Assembly (NCBI GenBank): GCA_026225415.1
Contig: JAMFSS010000001.1
Location: 301,081 to 365,080, forward strand
From: Alphaproteobacteria bacterium
GTDB taxonomy: Bacteria; Pseudomonadota; Alphaproteobacteria; UBA9219
Length of the DNA: 64,000 bases
Direction of reading: 5' to 3'
This document shows positions 1 through 6,945 of the stretch, one piece after another (positions within the stretch are counted from its first letter, which is position 1; each line of letters begins with the position of its first letter). The position numbers and the translations under genes are program-made. Below the pieces are notes generated by a model, which saw only the letters and a list, made by a program, of their open reading frames with translations, was not told the origin of the DNA and ran no database searches.

Positions 1-27
1 ATGGGCCGATACTTAAATAGACGACTT

Positions 28-1097
<1,070 letters not shown>

Positions 1098-1127
1098 CGT
1101 AGCTTTTGAGATATCAAATCGACGCGC

Positions 1128-1385
1128 TTACTCGGCAGCGGCGGCGACGGAAACATATTGTCTGCCGCTCTTTTCACGGAACTTGACCACGCCTGCGACT
1201 GTGGCGAACAAAGTGTGGTCTTTGCCCATGGCGACATTTTCGCCGGCATAGAATTTCGTGCCGCGTTGGCGAATGATAATCGCGCCGCTTTTGGCGGCCT
1301 GTTCGCCATACAGCTTGACGCCCAAACGGCGGCCTGCGCTGTCACGACCGTTGCGGGATGACCCGCCTGCTTTTTTGTGTGCCAT
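1128..1385 (-). CDS. rpmA: 50S ribosomal protein L27
   Basis: Component of the large subunit whose N-terminal tail reaches the peptidyl-transferase centre. The start [20 protein letters not shown] is the canonical L27 N-terminus with no cleavable extension, so it is not of the Firmicutes processed type. At 85 residues the length is normal. It lies 73 bp downstream of rplU and upstream of obgE on the same strand. The gap to rplU contains one copy of a short interspersed repeat. Confidence 0.98.
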   Translation of the reverse strand: MAHKKAGGSSRNGRDSAGRRLGVKLYGEQAAKSGAIIIRQRGTKFYAGENVAMGKDHTLFATVAGVVKFREKSGRQYVSVAAAAE

Positions 1386-1415
1386 GTTATTCTCCGTTTG
1401 TTGTCATCCCGCCGA

Positions 1416-1438
1416 TCCTCCTACGCTAAAGCTTCGGA
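1416..1438 (-). repeat. Short interspersed repeat, copy A (rplU-rpmA spacer)
   Basis: Reads TCCGAAGCTTTAGCGTAGGA plus GGA on the minus strand and matches two other intergenic copies near 5646 and 32743. The family core is a small palindrome GCYTTRGC followed by GTAGGAGGA. Here it lies inside a larger hairpin (TCCTCC pairing with GGAGGA) in the transcribed spacer. Confidence 0.6.
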
Positions 1439-1458
1439 GGACAAGGGCGAGAAAGTTG

Positions 1459-1770
1459 TTAAGCCTTGATGCCGGTAATCTTCAGAACGGTGAAATCCTG
1501 ACGATGGTTATTTTTGCGGCGATAATTTTGACGACGCTTCTTCTTGAAGATGATCAGCTTGTCGCTGCGCTTGTGCGCGACGATTTCGGCGGAGATTGCG
1601 GCGCCTTTCACGAAAGGCGCACCGACCGTAACCTTGCCATTGTCGCAAAGCATCAAAACTTCGGATAATTGGATGGTGGCGTTAGCTTCGCCTGCCAGTT
1701 TTTCCACATTGATAATATCGCCTTGGGCAACTTTGTATTGCTTGCCGCCGGTTTTCACTACTGCGAACAT
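1459..1770 (-). CDS. rplU: 50S ribosomal protein L21
   Basis: Large-subunit protein binding 23S rRNA. The N-terminus [18 protein letters not shown] and the [13 protein letters not shown] motif near the C-terminus are diagnostic, and 103 residues is the normal length. It is the first gene of the rplU-rpmA-obgE unit. The upstream leader carries a GC-rich hairpin that could act in regulation. Confidence 0.98.
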   Translation of the reverse strand: MFAVVKTGGKQYKVAQGDIINVEKLAGEANATIQLSEVLMLCDNGKVTVGAPFVKGAAISAEIVAHKRSDKLIIFKKKRRQNYRRKNNHRQDFTVLKITGIKA

Positions 1771-1819
1771 GATCTCATTCCTTAAATCTTAAGCAAGCCC
1801 ACATCGGGCAAACGCATAG

Positions 1820-1841
1820 CACCCCCTACGCGGGGGCTGCG
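1820..1841 (-). promoter_or_regulatory. GC-rich hairpin in rplU leader
   Basis: The segment can fold with a CCCCC arm, a short TACGC loop and a GGGGG arm, about 50-70 nt upstream of rplU. Its position in the 5' leader of a ribosomal protein gene suggests a regulatory leader structure. No specific known leader family was recognised. Confidence 0.35.
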
Positions 1842-1990
1842 AAGGGGGGTTAATGAAGGAATCGCGCCGGATTGTCAAGAAAAACTGCCTGCGCCGCATG
1901 AAACTATTATTGGTTTTGCCTGACAGTGGGGTTTTGATTATAAAGAGCAGGAAAATTGTAGATTTATACTGAGGATAAAAGTTAATTTGA

Positions 1991-2326
1991 ATGTATAGCG
2001 CCCATAATCGACAACATATTGCCCTTAATCGCCTTAAGGAGAAGAAACGGATCGAACGCCTTCACGGTATTGCTCTTCGATGGGCGTCCGGTGGCATTAG
2101 TATCGAGAGCTTTAAAAATGCCAAAGGCCATCTTTGTATGGTTGAGCGCATTCATCAAGCACCGCGATCATCATTCACTGTCGCCGCACAGGAGAATGTG
2201 CAGGTTTCTGTGCATTTTGTTCCTTATCAGGAAGCTGCACGCGACGGGTTGAAGCGTTTTCTGGACGCCGAAAAACCCAGTTTTCCGTGCCCCCAACATA
2301 TTTTGAACAGGCATTGCGGTTTATAA
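1991..2326 (+). CDS. Hypothetical protein (uncertain gene)
   Basis: A 111-residue open frame that fills the gap between rplU and the convergent glycosyltransferase, ending 2 bp from the latter's stop. Codon choice looks moderately coding-like and no longer frame competes. There is no good ribosome-binding site, no signal peptide and no recognised motif. The sequence is basic and rich in His and Arg near the start. It could be an orphan gene or chance; if it is not real, positions 1771-2328 hold only the rplU leader. Confidence 0.35.
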   Translation: MYSAHNRQHIALNRLKEKKRIERLHGIALRWASGGISIESFKNAKGHLCMVERIHQAPRSSFTVAAQENVQVSVHFVPYQEAARDGLKRFLDAEKPSFPCPQHILNRHCGL

Positions 2327-2328
2327 GC

Positions 2329-3078
2329 TTAGGTGATTTCCTCGCCGCGCTCCGGCTTGGGTGTGTGGCGGATAAGCCATATAACGCCCAACAAATCATA
2401 AGTGCCGCGAATGGCGCGCCCCAGAAAATCGGATTTGGAAACGCCATGCTGGCGCGGGTGGTCATTGACCGGCAGGAACACGCATTCATGCCCATATAAT
2501 TTCAGCAAAGCCGGCATAAAACGATGCAGGCCAGAGAAAAACGGCAATTCAAGATAAGAATCGCGCGGAAAAATTTTCAGGCTGCATCCGGTATCGGGGC
2601 AATTATCATTCAAAAATGATTTGCGGATTTTATTGGCGAATTTGCTGGCCAGACGTTTGCCGGTTGTGTCGCGGCGATTAACGCGAATACCGCCCACCAG
2701 AATTTTATGGTCACGATCCTTTGCCCACGCCTGATCAAGCAAACGCGGCGCGTCATGGGGGTCGTTCTGGCGGTCGCCATCTATCGTCATAATCCATGTC
2801 GATCTGGCGCGGCGGATGCCGTTGCGCAACGCGGCGCTCATGCCCAGACGGTTGGCGTGGCGCACAAGGCGCACTTGGGGGTGTTTCTGTTTAGCTTGCT
2901 GAACTTCGGCGACCGTTGCGTCGGTACTGCCATCATCGACACAGATAATTTCAAAATTTTGCCCCACCGGCTTGTATGCCGACAGCGCCGCCGCGATTTC
3001 ATCAATCAGGGGTAAAACATTGCCGGATTCATCCAACATAGGGATGACGACGGAGATTTGGGGCAGGGTGTCGGACAT
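2329..3078 (-). CDS. Family 2 glycosyltransferase, dolichol-phosphate mannosyltransferase type
   Basis: Likely transfers a sugar from a nucleotide donor to a polyprenyl phosphate or cell-envelope acceptor on the cytoplasmic face. The GT-A fold is visible: SVVIPMLDESGN at the N-terminus, VDDGSTD near residue 48 and the donor/metal-binding MTIDGDRQNDP near residue 97. Its 249 residues lack the C-terminal membrane segments of two-domain DPMS proteins, although IWLIRHTPKPE at the end resembles a membrane-proximal tail. It stands alone, convergent with a small uncertain gene and upstream of tRNA-Arg. The exact acceptor is unknown. Confidence 0.85.
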   Translation of the reverse strand: MSDTLPQISVVIPMLDESGNVLPLIDEIAAALSAYKPVGQNFEIICVDDGSTDATVAEVQQAKQKHPQVRLVRHANRLGMSAALRNGIRRARSTWIMTIDGDRQNDPHDAPRLLDQAWAKDRDHKILVGGIRVNRRDTTGKRLASKFANKIRKSFLNDNCPDTGCSLKIFPRDSYLELPFFSGLHRFMPALLKLYGHECVFLPVNDHPRQHGVSKSDFLGRAIRGTYDLLGVIWLIRHTPKPERGEEIT

Positions 3079-3216
3079 GGGGATACTCTGGGCGAAGGGG
3101 ACGAGCCGCTTTTTGGCGCAGAAACCACCGAAAAACTAGGGGGAAAGCGCAGGCAAACAAAGTTTTTGCATTTCTGTGGCTTTTTGGCTAGGTTGCGCCT
3201 CCTTAACGGCCAATGC

Positions 3217-3293
3217 GCACCCGTAGCTCAACTGGATAGAGCATCTGACTACGAATCAGAAGGCTAGGAGTTCGAATCTCTTCGGGTGCACCA
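3217..3293 (+). tRNA. tRNA-Arg (anticodon ACG)
   Basis: Full cloverleaf: acceptor GCACCCG pairs with CGGGTGC, D arm TAGCTC...GAGC, anticodon stem TCTGA/TCAGA with loop CTACGAA, and T loop TTCGAAT. The CCA end is encoded. The A at position 34 should be deaminated to inosine by TadA to read CGN codons. A strong terminator follows directly. Confidence 0.96.
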
Positions 3294-3330
3294 ATAAAAA
3301 AGCCACGCATTTGCGTGGCTTTTTTATTGT
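3294..3330 (+). terminator. Rho-independent terminator after tRNA-Arg
   Basis: AAAAAAGCCACGCA and TGCGTGGCTTTTTT form a long perfect stem with a two-base loop, ending in a T run immediately after the tRNA CCA. Nothing gene-like was seen between here and the lipoprotein gene start; that stretch of about 220 bp contains only small inverted repeats. Confidence 0.9.
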
Positions 3331-3549
3331 GCCTCGGAGCCGTGAATAACAAGTTAGTTCGACAAAAATGTTTGGTGGACATTTTTGAGCGAGGCACTTG
3401 CCGAGGCCGAAGGCCAAAAACAGGCCTTGAGTCTGTTTTTGCAATCTCTTCGGGGAACTGCCCATTCCTTCCCTTGCCTAAATAAAATACCAATCCTAAT
3501 CTGAAATTCCCAACCAAAAGATTCGCAAACAAACAGAAGGAAAAACCAC

Positions 3550-3960
3550 ATGCTCCAAAAATCCAAAAAATGGCTTGTTCTGTTTGTGGCGCTGGCGGGC
3601 TTTGCGGCATGTGCGCATATCGCGCCTGTCGAAGAAGTCAGGAACGCGCCTATTCCTTCCGGTCCGCATCAACTGTCGAGCAAGGAAGTCGGCAGCGTTA
3701 TCGCCAAGGCCGCGATCAGCCGTGGTTGGACAGTGGCGCAAGTCACCCCAAACAAGCTGCATGCAAAAATTTTGCGGCATGACAGCTATGAAGCCGAAGC
3801 CAATATCAGCTATACCGAAAAGAGCTATAGCATCACGCTGGCCTCATCCAAAAATCTGGATCAGGACAACAAGGGACAGATTGCGCCCGCCTATAACCGC
3901 TGGGTTGAATATCTCAAGAGCGATATTGATACAGGGCTTAATCAGGCCGTGTTCAACTGA
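3550..3960 (+). CDS. Putative lipoprotein, function unknown
   Basis: 136 residues beginning with a lipoprotein signal peptide: KSKK, then a hydrophobic stretch, then the lipobox AGFAAC with the lipidated Cys at about residue 21. The mature part has one compact region (SRGWTVAQVTPNKLHAKIL, then alternating residues typical of short beta strands) that resembles small BON- or DUF-type periplasmic domains, but no family is claimed. A good AGAAGG site precedes the start. Its stop codon TGA overlaps the apparent CTG start of the next lipoprotein gene, suggesting translational coupling and a common envelope role. Confidence 0.8.
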   Translation: MLQKSKKWLVLFVALAGFAACAHIAPVEEVRNAPIPSGPHQLSSKEVGSVIAKAAISRGWTVAQVTPNKLHAKILRHDSYEAEANISYTEKSYSITLASSKNLDQDNKGQIAPAYNRWVEYLKSDIDTGLNQAVFN

Positions 3961-4607
3961 AGTTTTTAATTCAGCGCGTCTTAAGTTTTTTCTGTCTGGT
4001 TCTGCTGACGGCTTGTTCTTCTTATGAACAGCCCTGTGCGCCGGTGGGCAACAATGTTGTCTATGTCGTGGAAGGTGGATGGCATGCCGAAATTGGCGTT
4101 CCGGTTTCCGAACTAAGCGGCGGCCTACAATTTTACAAAGACGTTTTTCCGGGTGCCGATACATTGATGATCGGTTATGGCAAACGGACATTTTTTACCG
4201 CTGAGGTAAAGACGCCCAGCGAATATTTGCTGGGCCCTTTTCCGGGACCCGCGGTTATCCATATTGTCGGGCTGCGTGGAACGCCGATTGCAGCTTATCC
4301 CGATGAGGATGTTGTGACGCTTGCTTTGCCGCCGGATGGCAGCCGCAAAATGTCGGCATTTATCTGGCAGGATATTGTGAAAGACGACGTGGGAAAGCCA
4401 AAACAAATAGCACTCAGCACCAACCCGCAAGGCGCGTTTTATGATGCCAAGAGCGAATATAATCTCCTGCACACCTGCAACAGTTGGACAGCCGAAGCGT
4501 TGCAGGTGGCAGGTTTGCCGGTATCGCGTGAGGGCGTTGTGTTTTCCGGACAGGTAATGTCCGAAGCCCGCGAAGCGGGCATACAACAATGCGCCGCGCT
4601 GCCTTAA
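3957..4607 (+). CDS. DUF2459/TIGR02117-family lipoprotein, apparent CTG start
   Basis: The C-terminal half has the family signature TCNSWTAEALQVAGLPV, and WHAEIGVP and YGKRTFF fit DUF2459, a conserved envelope protein of unknown function. The first ATG/GTG/TTG in frame is GTG at 4044. The frame stays open upstream, however, and encodes a complete lipoprotein signal peptide ending in LVLLTAC. The only sensible start that keeps it is CTG at 3957, overlapping the previous gene's stop as CTGA (ATT at 3969 is the alternative). A GTG start would remove the lipobox, so the upstream start is preferred. The family call is fairly secure; the start codon is inference. Confidence 0.75.
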   Translation: MKFLIQRVLSFFCLVLLTACSSYEQPCAPVGNNVVYVVEGGWHAEIGVPVSELSGGLQFYKDVFPGADTLMIGYGKRTFFTAEVKTPSEYLLGPFPGPAVIHIVGLRGTPIAAYPDEDVVTLALPPDGSRKMSAFIWQDIVKDDVGKPKQIALSTNPQGAFYDAKSEYNLLHTCNSWTAEALQVAGLPVSREGVVFSGQVMSEAREAGIQQCAALP

Positions 4608-4608
4608 A

Positions 4609-4761
4609 TCAATAATGGTTCGTTGTGGTTGTCGAGCTGTTCGGCGGCACCACTACTGTGGTTTTGCTTGGCGGCGGTGAACCTTCGCCCCAGCTGGAGC
4701 TGCAAGCCGCTACACTTAAAAGCGCCATAAGAAGAATGGCCGGTGTGATTTTCTTTTTCAT
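4609..4761 (-). CDS. Small lipoprotein, 50 aa
   Basis: A short gene convergent with the DUF2459 gene. It encodes MKKKITPAILLMALLSVAAC, a textbook lipoprotein signal peptide with lipobox SVAAC (Cys at residue 20). A Ser/Pro/Thr-rich tail of about 30 residues follows (SPPPSKTT, PPNSSTTTT) and ends NHY. A good AAGGAA ribosome-binding site lies 8 nt upstream. The low-complexity tail suggests a spacer or anchor in the envelope; function is unknown. The combination of start, signal peptide and RBS makes a real gene likely despite its size. Confidence 0.75.
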   Translation of the reverse strand: MKKKITPAILLMALLSVAACSSSWGEGSPPPSKTTVVVPPNSSTTTTNHY

Positions 4762-4917
4762 TTTCTGTTCCTTGATGTTCCGGTTTAACTTCCCTCATTG
4801 AAACCTTTGTTGCATAAAGTTGCAGTTGGAATTTGACCCCCAGCATAAAGAAACCATATAATTCATAGGCTGATTGTCCTTTACCAATTCTTAAACCCCC
4901 GTTTCCATACTTCGCGC

Positions 4918-5628
4918 ATGACGCGTATCAAAGAACAGATTCTCGATTTCATCACCGACGGGCTGTGGACCGACGGGGTGGGGCTGTTTTTCCGTTATTG
5001 GAAAAACTGGTTTGTGGGTTTCTGGGTGTTTGTCGGCATCGACGTTTTGGCCAGTCCGTTTTTGCATGATGTGTTGCCGCTTTTCTGGGACAAGGTTTTT
5101 TATACGGCGATCGGCGTTGCGCAGGTTTATTTTTTCTGCGTCTGTTTTTTACAACAAGAACCCGTGACGGGCGTGATTGTCGTCAGTGTCCGCGCCTTTA
5201 TCCGCAGTTTTGGTTACTTGCTTCTGCCGTTTCTGGTATTGGGCGGCGTGGGGTCTGCTTGTGATCTGGTTCCGTTGAACGACGTTTCGGTTAAATTGAT
5301 CATGTCTTATTTTGCTGTGTATTTCCTGTGCGTGGCGCCTTTGGCCATGAATGGCATCGCGGCACCGCTGGCGACCAACTGGCGCTTTGTGCGTGGTAAA
5401 TTCGCGCGTGTATGGATTAACATTATCACGATCTTTTTGCTGTTCGCGCCTTGTTACCTGATGGCGCCGTTTTGGCAGGAAAACAGCGGCGCCGATATTT
5501 TCTACAGCATCGTTGATGTTATTCGTTTTGGTATTTTCTCGGCCTTCGCCTGTGCCACCACAAAAATTCTATATGGCGAGGATATGGCGGCGCGTTATGG
5601 CGATCGCCGTGGCGCTGTGCGCGTCTGA
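4918..5628 (+). CDS. Multi-pass integral membrane protein, unknown family
   Basis: 236 residues with about five to six hydrophobic segments (for example WFVGFWVFVGIDVLA, FYTAIGVAQVYFFCVCFL, YLLLPFLVLGGVG, LIMSYFAVYFLCVAPLAM, IITIFLLFAPCYLMAPF). It starts with a short amphipathic cytoplasmic stretch and ends in a charged tail. No catalytic motif is visible and no family was recognised. It stands alone between the small lipoproteins and tRNA-Gly. It is probably an inner-membrane protein. Confidence 0.75.
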   Translation: MTRIKEQILDFITDGLWTDGVGLFFRYWKNWFVGFWVFVGIDVLASPFLHDVLPLFWDKVFYTAIGVAQVYFFCVCFLQQEPVTGVIVVSVRAFIRSFGYLLLPFLVLGGVGSACDLVPLNDVSVKLIMSYFAVYFLCVAPLAMNGIAAPLATNWRFVRGKFARVWINIITIFLLFAPCYLMAPFWQENSGADIFYSIVDVIRFGIFSAFACATTKILYGEDMAARYGDRRGAVRV

Positions 5629-5645
5629 AAAGACTGGCCATGTCA

Positions 5646-5669
5646 TCCGAAGCCTTGGCGTGTAGGAGG
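5646..5669 (+). repeat. Short interspersed repeat, copy B (near tRNA-Gly)
   Basis: Reads TCCGAAGCCTTGGCG, TG, then TAGGAGG. It matches the copies near 1416 and 32743 apart from a 2-bp insertion. It lies between the membrane protein gene and the 3' end of tRNA-Gly. Confidence 0.55.
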
Positions 5670-5670
5670 G

Positions 5671-5741
5671 AGCGGGTGAGGGTAATCGAAACCCCGTCAT
5701 CAGCTTGGGAAGCTACTGCTCTACCATTGAGCTACACCCGC
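5671..5741 (-). tRNA. tRNA-Gly (anticodon CCC)
   Basis: On the minus strand, acceptor GCGGGTG pairs with CACCCGC and the discriminator is T. The D arm is GCTC...GAGC and the anticodon loop is TTCCCAA. The T arm has loop TTCGATT. The CCA end is not encoded, unlike the other three tRNAs in the window. The short D loop fits glycine isoacceptors. Confidence 0.92.
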
Positions 5742-5806
5742 ATAGGTACATCCACACAGCGTCAGAAACATAGCGCGGGCAAAAACTTTCTGCTAGTGTC
5801 TTTCCC

Positions 5807-6220
5807 ATGCCTATCGAACATAAAAAACATTATAACGCGACCACACGCCAAATCCGCGTGAGCGTTCTGCCGACCTATCTGGATGATAAATCCGCGCCGG
5901 AAGATCAACATTTCTTCTGGGCGTATGAGGTCACAATCGAAAATCTGGGCTCGGAAACAGTGCAGTTGCTCAGCCGCCATTGGAAAATTACCGATGCGCG
6001 CGGCGAGACACAGGAAGTGCGCGGGGCAGGGGTGATTGGGGAGCAGCCGACCCTCGAACCGGGCGACAGCTTCAGCTATACCAGCGGCACGCCCTTGGCG
6101 ACTCCTTCAGGTATTATGCAGGGCACCTATCAGATGGAAAATGAACGGGGTGAGCGGTATGACATTATTATTCCGGCTTTTTCGTTAGATAGCCCCTATC
6201 AGCCGGTGCGGTTGCATTAA
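5807..6220 (+). CDS. apaG: ApaG domain protein (Co2+/Mg2+ efflux protein)
   Basis: 137 residues with the ApaG immunoglobulin-like fold: RQIRVSVLPTYLDD, then FFWAYEVTIENLG, LLSRHWKITDARG, GVIGEQPTLEPGDSFSYTSG and the terminal GTYQM...IPAFSLDSPY. The family is widespread in proteobacteria and linked to Co2+ resistance and dinucleotide polyphosphate metabolism; its biochemical role is unsettled. It is a single gene facing away from tRNA-Gly. The length and all conserved blocks are intact. Confidence 0.95.
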   Translation: MPIEHKKHYNATTRQIRVSVLPTYLDDKSAPEDQHFFWAYEVTIENLGSETVQLLSRHWKITDARGETQEVRGAGVIGEQPTLEPGDSFSYTSGTPLATPSGIMQGTYQMENERGERYDIIIPAFSLDSPYQPVRLH

Positions 6221-6290
6221 CTATAATCTAAGGTTGATTTCTGTTTTCAAGGTTCCTAAAATTTTCTGATTTTTTGTGAGGGAAAATTAA

Positions 6291-6941
6291 ATGGCGTATG
6301 ATCCAAACGATTCGCACCATGGCGGATATGCAGGAAACGGACGGCCTATAGGTGGTTATAGATTGGGTAGTCCAGCATGGAGTGGAGAGTAAACGCGTCT
6401 TCATTTAGATAAACAGCAAAAAATTCACGCCGATTATGTGACAAATGCTACCACAACTACAAATAAGCACAGATCAGCAAATTATAGTTTTTCCTCCGGT
6501 GATATCAAATGTATAAAAGTAGCGTTTGCTTTATGCGCATTGCCATTTGTATGTTGGGCTGCTGTGTCAATAGGTCAGTCTGCATATCAAAATGTAAAGG
6601 AGCGGAAGGAACTTGTTGTTCAGGGAAAAAAACTAAATGACGCGGCGATAGCAGCATCGCTCGAGATTTCTTTTAATACTCTTACTGAAGGGTTTAAGAA
6701 CCGAGGTGTAAGGGTAAAAGAACAGACGAAAAATGTCGCTTTTATTGGGGTGGATCCGCTCTTTATTGAAGATGTAGATGGAACCAAAGTTTTAATTCGT
6801 CATGTTTGTGGAACACAAGTCCATGTTGTTGAGAATTATTTGACACATTTGTCAAAAATCGTCGGATATGATGATATTTATGCTTATGTCCCAACTCGAT
6901 CACTTTCTATGAGATATGTTAAAAGATGTTTTAATCGATAA
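6291..6941 (+). pseudogene. Orphan membrane protein gene interrupted by an in-frame TAA
   Basis: An ATG at 6291, preceded by GTGAGGGAAAA, opens a frame of 33 codons (Gly/His/Tyr-rich start MAYDPNDSHHGGYAG) ending at TAA 6390-6392. The same frame then continues open to 6941. If it restarts at GTG 6438, the product is 167 residues with a membrane segment around FALCALPFVCWAAVSIG and a soluble C-terminal half. The upstream RBS and frame continuity suggest a 216-codon gene with one nonsense codon, or read-through. It is markedly AT-rich compared with neighbours, consistent with recent transfer. No family was recognised. Confidence 0.6.
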
Positions 6942-6945
6942 TAGT

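Noticed and set aside
3203..3610. Minus-strand frame reading EEIRTPSLLIRSQMLYPVELR
   Set aside because: This is the well-known artefact of translating the antisense strand of tRNA-Arg; the tRNA and its terminator account for the sequence.
4604..4846. 80-codon minus frame overlapping the small lipoprotein
   Set aside because: The lipoprotein in another frame has a signal peptide and RBS; this frame has neither.
5640..5861. 73-codon frame overlapping tRNA-Gly
   Set aside because: Antisense translation of the tRNA plus the interspersed repeat; no RBS, and it runs into apaG.
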